Source of the DNA: Massilia aurea
Lineage (GTDB): Bacteria; Pseudomonadota; Gammaproteobacteria; Burkholderiales; Burkholderiaceae_D
Assembly: GCF_014200505.1 (NCBI RefSeq)
Contig: NZ_JACHBX010000001.1
Location: 682,001 to 746,000, forward strand
Direction: 5' to 3'
Length of the DNA: 64,000 nt
Shown one piece after another: positions 1 through 8,392 of the stretch. Position 1 is the first letter of the stretch, and each line of letters opens with the position of its first letter. Position numbers and translations under genes: made by a program. The notes below the pieces were generated by a model, which saw nothing but the letters and a program-made list of their open reading frames with translations, had not been told where the DNA came from and searched no databases.

Positions 1-1
1 G

Positions 2-670
2 CGCGCGATGAAAACGATGGGCTTTACCGATCTGGTGCTGGTCACGCCGAAGTGCGCCGATTTCGTCAACGATCCCGAGGCCGTCGCCTTTGCCAGCGGT
101 GCGGGGGATGTCCTGAACAACGCGCGGGTCGTGCCCGATATCGGCGCGGCGCTCGACGGCTGCAACTTTGCCGCCGCCGTCTCGGCGCGCCTGCGCGAAT
201 TTTCGCCCCCTGTCTGGACCCCACGCGCGTTCGCCGAACACGCCGGCGCCGCGCCCGAGCTGCGCGCCGCCATCGTGTTCGGTAACGAGCGCGTCGGGCT
301 GCCGAATGACATCGTCGAGCGCTGCAATGTGTTGATCAACATCCCGGCCAATCCCGATTACTCGTCGCTGAACCTGTCGCAGGCGGCTCAGGTGCTGGCC
401 TACGAGGCGCGCATGGCGTCCGTCAGCGGCGCGCCCGATACGCGCGGCGTCGGCTTCCAGGGCGACGCTGCCAGCGTGACCCAGATCGACGGCATGTACG
501 CGCACCTCGAGCAGGCCCTGGTCGCCATCGGCTTTTTGAATGCCGACAACCCGAAAAAGCTCATGCCGCGCATCAAGCGCATGTTCGCGCGCGGTGGTCT
601 GGAGCTTGAAGAAGTCAACATCCTGCGCGGCATCGCCCGCGCGATCCTGAAGGACGCGCCACCCCGTTGA
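2..670 (+). CDS. trmJ: tRNA 2'-O-methyltransferase TrmJ (5' truncated by window)
   Basis: SPOUT-class, SAM-dependent RNA methyltransferase of the TrmJ family, which 2'-O-methylates the anticodon-loop nucleotide 32 of tRNAs in the cytoplasm. The reading frame is open to the left edge, and the ATG at 8 sits in an 'AMKTMGF' context that is internal in TrmJ (usually after a GNIGAAARAMK-type motif), so roughly the first 20-30 residues lie outside the window. Visible SPOUT signatures are VFGNERVGLPND (about residue 97) and the knot motif around YSSLNLSQAAQVLAYE (about residue 120). A C-terminal helical extension follows, as in the family. No partner gene can be judged because the upstream side is cut off. 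Confidence 0.9.
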   Translation, partial: RAMKTMGFTDLVLVTPKCADFVNDPEAVAFASGAGDVLNNARVVPDIGAALDGCNFAAAVSARLREFSPPVWTPRAFAEHAGAAPELRAAIVFGNERVGLPNDIVERCNVLINIPANPDYSSLNLSQAAQVLAYEARMASVSGAPDTRGVGFQGDAASVTQIDGMYAHLEQALVAIGFLNADNPKKLMPRIKRMFARGGLELEEVNILRGIARAILKDAPPR

Positions 671-773
671 TGCGCACGCTGTCCCCGCTGCACCAGGCCT
701 ATACTCGCGTCATGGATACCCACCGTATCGATTCGGCCCCACGCCGCGCCCGCCCTGTGAACAGGTTGCCGGC

Positions 774-1736
774 ATGAGTTCGCGCCTGCTGCTGCGCCTG
801 ATCCTGCTCGTGCAGGCGCTGATCGCCTGTGCCATCGCCGCAGGCGCCGCCTGGGCCGGTGCCGGGCCCTGGCAAGCCGTTGCCATCGGCGTCATGAGCG
901 TGGTGCTGGTGCGCCTGGCGATCAATGCGAACAATTTTGTGATGAGCCGGCGCGTCGCCAGTCCCTCGCCGCCCCGTCACCAGCTCGGGCCAGTCGCCGC
1001 AATGCGCATGCTCGGCGAAGAATTCGGCGCCAGCATGCTGGTCAGTTCCTGGCACATGCCGCGCGCGCGGCCCCATACACGTATCCATCCTGACTGCAGC
1101 ACGCCGCCGGTCCTGCTGCTGCACGGCTACGGTTGCAACAGCGGCTACTGGGCGCACCTGACGCCGTTGCTTGATGCGGCCGGCATCAGCCACGCCACGC
1201 TCGATCTGGAGCCGCTCACCGGCGACATCGACGGCTTTGCCGATGCGATCGAAGAGGGCGCAACACGGTTGCTGCGCGCGGCCGGCGCGCAGCAGGTCAT
1301 CGTCGTCGGCCACAGCATGGGCGGCCTGGCCGCGCGCGCCTGGCTGCGCCGGCATGGCAGCGCGCAGGCGGCGCGCGTCATCACGCTTGGCACGCCGCAC
1401 CACGGCACGTGTTTGGCGACGTTCGGGATCGGCATCAACGCCATGCAGATGCAACGCGCGGGTGTCGATGGGCCCGCCTGCACGTGGTTACGCGAGCTTG
1501 CTGCGCACGAAGACGCTGCCACGCGCGCGCGCATCACGTCGATCTACACGCACCACGACAATATCGTGGCACCCCAGACATCGGGGCACCTGGAGGGGGC
1601 GCGCAACCTCGAACTCGGCGGCGTCGGCCACGTCGCGCTGGGCCGCAACCGGCGCGTGCTGGCGCTTGTCATGGACGAGATCGGGCGCGTGCCAACAGCC
1701 TGTCCGGCACCCCCTGTTTTGCACGGCGCAGCATGA
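774..1736 (+). CDS. Membrane-anchored alpha/beta-hydrolase, triacylglycerol lipase-like
   Basis: Predicted serine hydrolase of the lipase type. The first 50 residues contain two hydrophobic segments (about 5-28 and 33-50), so the enzyme is probably anchored in the inner membrane. The hydrolase core starts near residue 112 with LLLHGYGCNSGYW (oxyanion-hole HG). The nucleophile elbow is GHSMGG (Ser181), followed by a TLGTPHHGT strand typical of lipases. Likely acid and base are the Asp in THHDNIVAP and the His in GVGHVALG near the C-terminus. The substrate is unknown; a PGAP1-like or lipase esterase role is plausible. It lies 103 bases after trmJ with no visible terminator. Confidence 0.8.
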   Translation: MSSRLLLRLILLVQALIACAIAAGAAWAGAGPWQAVAIGVMSVVLVRLAINANNFVMSRRVASPSPPRHQLGPVAAMRMLGEEFGASMLVSSWHMPRARPHTRIHPDCSTPPVLLLHGYGCNSGYWAHLTPLLDAAGISHATLDLEPLTGDIDGFADAIEEGATRLLRAAGAQQVIVVGHSMGGLAARAWLRRHGSAQAARVITLGTPHHGTCLATFGIGINAMQMQRAGVDGPACTWLRELAAHEDAATRARITSIYTHHDNIVAPQTSGHLEGARNLELGGVGHVALGRNRRVLALVMDEIGRVPTACPAPPVLHGAA

Positions 1737-1796
1737 ATCCACCCTGCGCCCGAGCGTGGTACAGTGATGTCAATAACGCATCCTTCGGAGTATCCA

Positions 1797-2678
1797 GTGG
1801 CGCGCATCCTGATCATCGAAGACAACCCGGCCAACATCGAATTGATGTCGTTCCTGCTCAGCGCGTATGGTCATGCGCCATTGAGTGCGGCCGACGGCCC
1901 CCGCGGCGTGGCCGCTGCGCGCAGCGAGCGCCCCGACCTGATTGCCTGTGACGTCAACCTGCCCGGCATGGATGGCTTTGCCGTGCTGGCCGAGCTCAAG
2001 GGCGACCCGGCGCTGGCCGGTGTGCCGATCCTGGCCGTGACTGCGCTGGCCATGACGGGCGACCGTGAAAAAGTGCTGGCCGCCGGCTTCGATGGCTATA
2101 TCAGCAAGCCGATCGAACCCGAAAGTTTCGTGGCCGAACTTGAAGCCTTCCTGACCAGTACGCCAGCGCCAGCATCCGCGCCCGCAGCGCCCGCAGCGCC
2201 TGCAGCTGCAGCGACTGCCCCGGTCACCGCCATGGCGGCCAATGACGCCACGGCCAATGACGCCATGGCCACCGCGGTCACGCCGGCCACCGGCGCACGT
2301 ACGCTGCTGCTGGTCGACGACGACCGCTTCATGCTCGGTGTGCTCAACGACATGCTGATCGGCCAGCCGTACCGGGTGCTCAGCGCCTGCTCCGGTGAAG
2401 AAGCGCTGCAGGTGCTCTCGCACGAGCCGGTCGAAGTCATCCTGTGCGACCAGGCCATGCCCGGCATGCGCGGCACCGAGGTGCTGGCCGAGGCGGCGGC
2501 GCGCTATCCAAAGACGGTGCGCCTGATGCTGTCGGGCCAGCCCGATCTGACCGACATCGAAGCGGCCATCAAGAGTGGGGTGGCCGATGGTCATTACATC
2601 AAGCCGCTGGGCGCGCGGGCGCTGCGCGAGCAGCTCGACGAAGCCTTCCGTCTGCAGAGCGCGCGCGGCACCGGCTAA
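1797..2678 (+). CDS. Response regulator with two receiver domains, no output domain
   Basis: Two CheY-like receiver domains joined by an Ala/Pro/Thr-rich linker. Receiver 1 (about residues 1-125) has the acidic pair in IIEDN, the phospho-acceptor Asp in ACDVNLPGMDG and the Lys in SKPIEP. Receiver 2 (about 170-290) has VDDDRF, the phospho-acceptor Asp in LCDQAMPGMRG and IKPLG. There is no DNA-binding or enzymatic output, so it probably acts by protein-protein contact or as a phosphate relay. I chose the GTG at 1797 because GGAG at 1787-1790 sits 6 bases upstream; an in-frame GTG/ATG at 1764/1767 would add 10-11 residues but has no ribosome site. No histidine kinase gene is adjacent, so its partner is unknown. 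Confidence 0.8.
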   Translation: MARILIIEDNPANIELMSFLLSAYGHAPLSAADGPRGVAAARSERPDLIACDVNLPGMDGFAVLAELKGDPALAGVPILAVTALAMTGDREKVLAAGFDGYISKPIEPESFVAELEAFLTSTPAPASAPAAPAAPAAAATAPVTAMAANDATANDAMATAVTPATGARTLLLVDDDRFMLGVLNDMLIGQPYRVLSACSGEEALQVLSHEPVEVILCDQAMPGMRGTEVLAEAAARYPKTVRLMLSGQPDLTDIEAAIKSGVADGHYIKPLGARALREQLDEAFRLQSARGTG

Positions 2679-2717
2679 GGTGAGCCCGCGCCCGCTCAGC
2701 CGGTAGATTGCTCGATA

Positions 2718-2729
2718 GAACGACCGTTC
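2718..2729. promoter_or_regulatory. Palindrome upstream of tetR, candidate operator
   Basis: GAACG-AC-CGTTC, a 12-base inverted repeat, lies 40 bases before the TetR start codon. TetR repressors commonly bind such short palindromes and repress their own gene. Binding is inferred, not shown. Confidence 0.4.
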
Positions 2730-2769
2730 GATGATATCCTTGCGGGAACAAACACGAACAGCGGCCTAC

Positions 2770-3465
2770 ATGCAACAAAAAGCACCGCGCCGGACCCGTG
2801 AACGCATCCTCGAGCTCTCGCTCAGGCTGTTCAACGAGTTCGGCGAGCCCAATATCACGACCACCGTCATTGCCGAAGAGATGAATATCTCGCCCGGCAA
2901 TCTGTACTACCATTTCCGCAACAAGGACGATATCGTCAACTCGATCTTCGTCCAGTTCGAGGCGGAGATCGAGCGCATCCTGACGGTGCCGGCCGGGCGC
3001 CGCTCGAACATGGAAGACGTGTGGCTGTATCTGCACCATATGTTCAAGCTGATCTGGCGCTACCGCTTCTTCTATCGCGACCTGAACGATCTGCTGTCGC
3101 GCAACCGCAAGCTCGAATTGCACTTCAAGGCGATCCACGCGCACAAGATCAAGGTCGCGCGCCAGCTGTGCGAAGACTTGCGCAGCGAAGGCTCGCTTGA
3201 TGCATCCGACCAGCAGATCGGCGCCATGGCCACCAATATGGTGGTCGTGGCGACCTACTGGCTCTCGTTCGAATACGTGCGCAACCCCCGCAAATACAGC
3301 GAGCAGCAGGCGATTGCCGATGCGCTCGCGCGCGGCTGCTACCAGGTGCTGTCGATGGTCGGGCCCTACCTGAATGGCGAGACGCGCGTCCTGTTCGAGA
3401 AGCTGTCTGACGACTATCTTAAAAAACTGTCGGCCGACGCCAGGCCTGGCGCCGACTTCCTTTGA
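2770..3465 (+). CDS. TetR-family transcriptional regulator
   Basis: TetR-type repressor with an N-terminal helix-turn-helix (about residues 9-55), recognisable from ERILELSLRLFNEFGEPNITTTVIAEEMNISPG and the conserved NLYYHFRNKDDIV. The C-terminal ligand/dimer domain (about 75-225) is helical and rich in aromatic and charged residues (MFKLIWRYRFFYRDLNDLL). I start at the ATG at 2770 (MQQKAPRRTRER); an upstream ATG at 2731 would overlap the palindromic candidate operator. Its stop overlaps the region where the LOG-family gene begins, so the two are probably co-transcribed. The ligand is unknown. The palindrome at 2718-2729 suggests self-regulation. Confidence 0.85.
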   Translation: MQQKAPRRTRERILELSLRLFNEFGEPNITTTVIAEEMNISPGNLYYHFRNKDDIVNSIFVQFEAEIERILTVPAGRRSNMEDVWLYLHHMFKLIWRYRFFYRDLNDLLSRNRKLELHFKAIHAHKIKVARQLCEDLRSEGSLDASDQQIGAMATNMVVVATYWLSFEYVRNPRKYSEQQAIADALARGCYQVLSMVGPYLNGETRVLFEKLSDDYLKKLSADARPGADFL

Positions 3466-3467
3466 AA

Positions 3468-4073
3468 ATGCACACGATGAAAACCCTTGCTGTCTACTGC
3501 GGCGCCGCGCACGGCGTCAACCCCGTCTACGCCGATGCGGCGCGCCTGCTGGCGCGCGCCATGGTCGACCACAATATCAGCCTCGTCTACGGCGGCGGCA
3601 AGGTCGGCCTGATGGGCGTGATCGCCGATGAAGTGCTGCGTCTGGGCGGTGAAGCCACCGGCGTCATCCCGCGCGCCCTCGTCGAGCGCGAAGTCGGCCA
3701 CGCGGGCCTCACGCGCCTGTTCGTCGTCAAGGACATGCACGAGCGCAAAGCCATGATGGCCGACCTGTCCGAAGGCTTCATCGCCATGCCGGGCGGGATG
3801 GGCACGCTGGAAGAGCTGTTCGAGATGGTGACCTGGGCCCAGCTGGGCATCCACGCCAAGCCGATTGGCCTGTTGAACGTGAACGGTTTCTATGACGGCC
3901 TGCGCGCCTTCGTGGGCCATCAGGTGGCCGAAGGATTCGTGCGGCCCGAGCACGAAGACCTGATGATCGCCGACAGCGATCCCGACCAGCTGATCCAGCG
4001 CCTGCGCGCAGTGGTACCAGTCGTGCTGGAGTCGAGCCTGCCAGCGGCGGCGGCGGACGAGTTAAAAGGCTAG
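3468..4073 (+). CDS. LOG-family protein (TIGR00730), nucleotide 5'-monophosphate phosphoribohydrolase
   Basis: Rossmann-fold LOG protein, a family that releases bases from nucleoside 5'-monophosphates and makes free cytokinins in some species. The signature PGGMGTLEE is present (about residue 107), as are the GGGKVGLMG nucleotide loop (about 44) and the conserved Arg/Lys in MHERKAMM (about 90). Length (201 residues) is normal for the family. Possible starts are TTG 3462, ATG 3468 and ATG 3477; none has a good ribosome site, and the gene abuts the tetR stop, suggesting translational coupling. The in vivo substrate is not known; pairing with a TetR regulator may mean ligand-controlled expression. 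Confidence 0.85.
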   Translation: MHTMKTLAVYCGAAHGVNPVYADAARLLARAMVDHNISLVYGGGKVGLMGVIADEVLRLGGEATGVIPRALVEREVGHAGLTRLFVVKDMHERKAMMADLSEGFIAMPGGMGTLEELFEMVTWAQLGIHAKPIGLLNVNGFYDGLRAFVGHQVAEGFVRPEHEDLMIADSDPDQLIQRLRAVVPVVLESSLPAAAADELKG

Positions 4074-4083
4074 CGCTGACAGG

Positions 4084-5199
4084 CTAGGCGACTTCGATCC
4101 GGTCGCGTCCGGCCGCCTTGGCCCGGTACAGCGCCTTGTCGGCGCGGCTGATCGCGTCCGTGAACGGTTCGCCATCGCGGCGTTCGGCCAGGCCGGCCGA
4201 AAAGCTGATCCGCCGCGCCGGTGTCATGCCGTCGATCTGCAGTGCGTGCACGCGCGTGACGATGCGTTCCAGTACCTGGCGCGCCGCCTGCGGTGTGGCG
4301 TCCGGCAGCAGCAGCAGAAATTCTTCGCCGCCCCAGCGCGCCAGCGTGTCGTGCTCGCGCAGCGCGCCATGCGCAGCGCCGGCGAATCCCCGCAGCACGG
4401 CGTCGCCCACGGCGTGGCCATATTGGTCGTTCACTTGCTTGAACAAGTCGAGGTCGAGCAGCGCTACGCAGCTGGTTGCGGGCGCCGAGCGCCGCTCTTC
4501 GGCGCCCAGCAACTCGTTCATGTGGCGGCGGTTGGCCAGCGACGTCAGTTCGTCGACGGTGGCCAATGTGCGGATGGTGTCGAGGGCCGCAAGCAGCTCC
4601 TGCTTGCTGACCTTCATGCGCCGGCGCAGCTTGGTCATTTCGCTGGCCAGCAGCGTGGTCGCCAGCAAGGCCGCCGCCAGGTAGCCAAAACTCATCGCCT
4701 CGACGGCGGGCGGGTGGCCCTGGGGATCGATTGCCTGCAGATACCACATGATGCCGGCCATGCCGGCCAGGGCAGCGCCGGCCAGCAGCAGTGCGCGGCG
4801 CGGATGCATGGCGAACGTGCAGAAGGCGATGGCCACCACCAGCATGCTTAGAAGCGAGGCGCGCAGCGGGCCGGCGATCGCATAGCCGGCAATGATGCAG
4901 CCGATCGCGAACAGTGATTGCAGCGCAGCGAGCATGTCGGGCGCGATCTTCAGCCGCGCGCTGAAATGGATCAGGGCGTAGAACGCGAGCGTGCCGCATG
5001 CGGCGACGACGCTCAGCAACAGCGCGGGGCCGCGCGGTGTGTAGCCGGCCCCGACCTGCGCCGCCAGCAGGCCCATGGTAGCCAGATACAGCATGGCAGT
5101 GGCGATCCAGTAGTTGCGCATGCGGCGCAGCATGGGCGCCGTATGGGCCGGCGCGGCGGTCATCCCCTTGCTATCGGTGCTACTCGGCGCAGGGGTCAT
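4084..5199 (-). CDS. Membrane diguanylate cyclase (GGDEF)
   Basis: Makes c-di-GMP from two GTP at the inner membrane. About six hydrophobic segments fill residues 30-185, followed by a short helix and a GGDEF domain (about 205-365). The active-site motif is GGEEF at 290-294, and an inhibitory-site RxxD (REHD, 281-284) sits the usual five residues before it, so product feedback is expected. The start at 5199 is set by AGGAG about 5 bases upstream on the minus strand. The start lies 20 bases inside the end of the preceding GGDEF/EAL gene, so the two are probably translationally coupled. It is the last gene of the porin/binding-protein/c-di-GMP operon. Confidence 0.9.
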   Translation of the reverse strand: MTPAPSSTDSKGMTAAPAHTAPMLRRMRNYWIATAMLYLATMGLLAAQVGAGYTPRGPALLLSVVAACGTLAFYALIHFSARLKIAPDMLAALQSLFAIGCIIAGYAIAGPLRASLLSMLVVAIAFCTFAMHPRRALLLAGAALAGMAGIMWYLQAIDPQGHPPAVEAMSFGYLAAALLATTLLASEMTKLRRRMKVSKQELLAALDTIRTLATVDELTSLANRRHMNELLGAEERRSAPATSCVALLDLDLFKQVNDQYGHAVGDAVLRGFAGAAHGALREHDTLARWGGEEFLLLLPDATPQAARQVLERIVTRVHALQIDGMTPARRISFSAGLAERRDGEPFTDAISRADKALYRAKAAGRDRIEVA

Positions 5200-7939
5200 G
5201 GGCGTCTCCTGCGCTGCCTGCGAGCAGGCGTGCGATGTCGCTCGCCGGGAGCGGCCGGCTGAACAGATAACCCTGCATTTCGTCGCAGTCGTTGGCACGC
5301 AGGAAGTCGCGCTGCTGTTCGGTCTCGACGCCTTCGGCAATCACGCGCAGGTCGAGCTTGTGGCCCAGCGAAATCACGGCCATCGCGATCGCCTGGTCGT
5401 CGGGCGAGTCGGCCAGGTCGGCGACAAAGGACTTGTCGATCTTGAGGCGGCTGATCGGGAACGATTTGAGCGCCGACAGGCTCGAATAGCCGGTGCCGAA
5501 GTCGTCGATCGACAGCGCCACGCCCATTGCTTCAAGCTCGCGCATCTTGTCGATCGAGCGGCCCAGGTCGCGCATGATCAGGCTTTCGGTGACCTCGACT
5601 TCGAGGCCGTCGGCCGGCAGGCTGCTGGCGCGCAGGGCATCGGCGACCCGCTCGACAAGGCGCTTGTCTTCGAACTGGCGCGCCGAGACATTCACCGACA
5701 CGCTGACCGGGGGCAGACCCGCCGTGCGCCAGGCCTGGGCCTGGGCGCAGGCGGTGCGCAGCACCCAGTCGCCGATCGGCACGATCAGGCCACTCTCTTC
5801 GGCCAGGCCGATGAAGCGCAGCGGCGAGACCAGGCCCTGCTCGGGGTGGTGCCAGCGGATCAGCGCCTCGACGCCGAACAGGCAATTCGTGCGCAGGTCG
5901 ACCTTCGGCTGGTACAGCAGCTGGAACTGGCACGGGCCCGGGTAGTCTTCGGCGCAGGTGTCGATCGCCGCGCGCAGGCCTTCGAGCAACACGAGCTTTT
6001 CGTCGACGCTCTCGTTCATTTCGCTGACGTAGTACTGCACGTTGTTGCTGCCCAGTTCCTTGGCGCGGTACATGGCCACGTCGGCGTGCATCATGAGGGC
6101 ATTGGCGCTGGCGCCGTCGCGCGGGTAGAACGTCACGCCGACGCTGCAGCTCACTTGCACTTCCTGGCCCTCGACCAGCACCGGTTCGGTAACGGCTTCG
6201 CGCACGCGCTCGAGCAGCGGCGCGATTGCCATCGGGTCGCCTGCGAGGTCCGGCAGCAGGATCACGAATTCGTCGCCGCCAAAGCGCGCCAGCGTATCGT
6301 CGCTGCGCAGGCAGCGATGCATGCGCGCGCCGACCACCTTGAGCAGTTCGTCGCCGGCGTTGTGGCCCAGCGTGTCGTTGACCAGCTTGAAGCCATCGAG
6401 GTCGATGAACGCGAGGCCAACCGCGCGGCCCGCTTCGGCGGCGGTGACGATCGCCTGGCCCAGGCGCTCGCGCAGCAGGCTGCGGTTGGGCAGGCCGGTC
6501 AGGTCATCGTGGTGCGCCAGATGGCGGATGCGCTGCTCGCCCATCTTGCGCTCGGTGATGTCGCGCACGATCACGACAACGCCATCCTCGACCGCCACCG
6601 CCTGGCGGTGCAGCCAGACCCCGGGCTGGGGCAGGGTCTGCGCCTGCCATTCCGTTTCGCGCGCAATGCCGTCGCGCGCTACCGCCGACAGGTCGTCGAA
6701 GACGGATTGACTGATCGACGGGGGCAGCAGGCCCGAGATCGGCTTGGCTGCCATCTGCTGCTTGGTCAGGCTGGTGAAGCGCTCGGCGCGGCTATTGGTG
6801 GTGGCGACCACGAAATCACGCACTTCGCCGCGCGGACCGAACACGGTGCGCAGCACGAAGAAGGCGTCGGGACTGGCTTCGGATGCGGCGGCGTAGGTTT
6901 CCTGCGCCAGCCGTTCGCGCCGGCGCGCCTTGGCCAGCTGCCACGACCACGCGCTGACCAGGATCACGACGGCAATCAAGAGCGCGCTGGCCGCGCCCGC
7001 GCCAAGCAGCCAGGCGCGCCGGTCCTGATAGAAATCGGCCATCTGCTCCGCTTCGGACAAGCCGGCCACCGCGACCAGCGGGAAGCTGTTCATCGGCCGG
7101 CTGGCGACGGTGCGTGCCTCGGATTCGAGCACGGGTGCGCCGCGCGCGGTCGTGCCGGCCGCCACGCCGCCGTTTGCGCCCGGCACGAAGCGCTGGCCCC
7201 ACGACACGGTTTCGCCCACGCGCAGCGCGCGCAGCATGCCGTCGGTGCCCGCCATGCCGAGCAGGCCGCGATCGCCCTGGCGCGAGCGTTCGTAGCCGCT
7301 GGTGAAATAGGCCGGGTCGAGCGCAACGACGGCCACGCCGGAGAAGCGCCCGGTCGCATCGTTGATGCGGCGCGAAAAGTGGACAGTCGGTTCCTTTGAG
7401 TACTCGCTCAGGCTGGTCAGGCTGACGAACGGCACGTCGTCGCTGGTCTGGCGATGAAATTCGAACCACGCGGTGCGTGCCAGGTCATGCCGCTTCGACG
7501 CGGGATTGCTGGCGACGATGTGTCCGCTGGCGTCGCTGATCTCCACCTGAAACACGAGGCCGGGCGGCAGCAGGCCCTTGGCTTCGAGCGCGGGCAGGGC
7601 GCCGGTCGGGCCATTCTGCTCGACCGCGTACTTCAGCACGCGCAGGGTCTGGTCGATCGCGCTCAGGCTGCGCGCCAGTTGCGCCTCATAGGTGTCGAGC
7701 AGTTCCTGGGTCGCGTCGCGTGTGGCCACGACGGCGGCGCGGCGCTCCGATTCGATCACGTGCAGCGTGCCGAACCACATGGCGCCCAGCAGTGCCAGCG
7801 CGAACAGTGGCAGCGAGATGTGCGTCTCGAGCGCCAGGCCAAGCCAGCGCGCCAGCAGGCCGCGTGTGCGCGGCGCGCCTGCCGACGGCTCGGTGTCGCT
7901 CGTGAGCGACGGCCCGCTGGAACGCACGAGCATGTTCAT
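5180..7939 (-). CDS. Cache-PAS-GGDEF-EAL c-di-GMP turnover protein
   Basis: Inner-membrane sensor that could both make and break c-di-GMP. Order: membrane helix (about 40-61), periplasmic dCache-like sensor (about 62-305), second helix (about 310-334), PAS domain (about 348-465), GGDEF domain (about 475-640) and EAL domain (about 655-905). GGDEF is intact (554-558) with an I-site RSDD (545-548). EAL is intact (691-693, in EALIRWHHP), and NVSARQF, DDFGTGYSS, KIDKSF and AEGVET residues needed for phosphodiesterase activity are visible. The start lies 7 bases after the stop of the periplasmic binding protein gene, so that protein may feed the Cache domain. Net activity cannot be read from sequence. 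Confidence 0.92.
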   Translation of the reverse strand: MNMLVRSSGPSLTSDTEPSAGAPRTRGLLARWLGLALETHISLPLFALALLGAMWFGTLHVIESERRAAVVATRDATQELLDTYEAQLARSLSAIDQTLRVLKYAVEQNGPTGALPALEAKGLLPPGLVFQVEISDASGHIVASNPASKRHDLARTAWFEFHRQTSDDVPFVSLTSLSEYSKEPTVHFSRRINDATGRFSGVAVVALDPAYFTSGYERSRQGDRGLLGMAGTDGMLRALRVGETVSWGQRFVPGANGGVAAGTTARGAPVLESEARTVASRPMNSFPLVAVAGLSEAEQMADFYQDRRAWLLGAGAASALLIAVVILVSAWSWQLAKARRRERLAQETYAAASEASPDAFFVLRTVFGPRGEVRDFVVATTNSRAERFTSLTKQQMAAKPISGLLPPSISQSVFDDLSAVARDGIARETEWQAQTLPQPGVWLHRQAVAVEDGVVVIVRDITERKMGEQRIRHLAHHDDLTGLPNRSLLRERLGQAIVTAAEAGRAVGLAFIDLDGFKLVNDTLGHNAGDELLKVVGARMHRCLRSDDTLARFGGDEFVILLPDLAGDPMAIAPLLERVREAVTEPVLVEGQEVQVSCSVGVTFYPRDGASANALMMHADVAMYRAKELGSNNVQYYVSEMNESVDEKLVLLEGLRAAIDTCAEDYPGPCQFQLLYQPKVDLRTNCLFGVEALIRWHHPEQGLVSPLRFIGLAEESGLIVPIGDWVLRTACAQAQAWRTAGLPPVSVSVNVSARQFEDKRLVERVADALRASSLPADGLEVEVTESLIMRDLGRSIDKMRELEAMGVALSIDDFGTGYSSLSALKSFPISRLKIDKSFVADLADSPDDQAIAMAVISLGHKLDLRVIAEGVETEQQRDFLRANDCDEMQGYLFSRPLPASDIARLLAGSAGDAHDPCAE

Positions 7940-7946
7940 GGCGTAC

Positions 7947-8387
7947 TCACTGCAGCACCAGCACCGGGCGCACGGACGGGTCGAGCGCAGCGCGCTCGAT
8001 GTAGCCGATCATCGACGGGTTGTCGGCCACCATGCGGCGCACGGCGGCGTCGCTTGGGGCTTCGCGCGGCGGCTGGCCGCGGCCGGTAAAGACCATCTTC
8101 GACCAGTGGGCCTTGAGCAGCGCCGGGGTCTTGCCGGTGAGCTGGCGATAGAACAGGTCGCGCTGCGCTGCGCCCAGCCCCTGGTCGATGGCGACGGCGG
8201 CCGCGCCATCCGGGAAGCTGCCCGTCTGGCCGAGGAAGATGGCGCTGACCTGCTCGGCGTTGAGCACCGGGTTCGGGTTGCGGCTCGAGACGATGACGAC
8301 CAGTTCGGCCGACGCGCTCGTGGCGACGAAGCACAGCGTGCACAGGGCCAGCAGGTGGCGGGAATAATTACCGAGGCGTGTTTTCAT
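7947..8387 (-). CDS. Short periplasmic phosphate-binding-like (PstS-like) protein
   Basis: A 146-residue secreted protein with a Sec signal peptide (hydrophobic core LLALCTLCFVATSASA, cleavage near residue 26). The mature part starts ELVVIVSSRNPNPVLNAEQVSAIFLGQ, a pattern seen in one-lobe PstS-like binding proteins annotated as phosphate ABC transporter substrate-binding proteins. It also carries AAVRRMVADNPSMIGYIE, like the C-terminal part of such domains. There is no ABC permease or ATPase nearby; instead the gene sits 5 bases after a porin gene and 7 bases before a Cache-GGDEF-EAL gene. It may present a ligand to that sensor. The ATG at 8387 is preferred over the TTG at 8396. Ligand unknown. 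Confidence 0.75.
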   Translation of the reverse strand: MKTRLGNYSRHLLALCTLCFVATSASAELVVIVSSRNPNPVLNAEQVSAIFLGQTGSFPDGAAAVAIDQGLGAAQRDLFYRQLTGKTPALLKAHWSKMVFTGRGQPPREAPSDAAVRRMVADNPSMIGYIERAALDPSVRPVLVLQ

Positions 8388-8392
8388 CGGCG

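Noticed and set aside
5114..7399. 761-residue open frame antisense to the GGDEF/EAL gene
   Set aside because: It is composed of His/Arg/Gln-rich shadow sequence; the minus-strand gene has full domain evidence.
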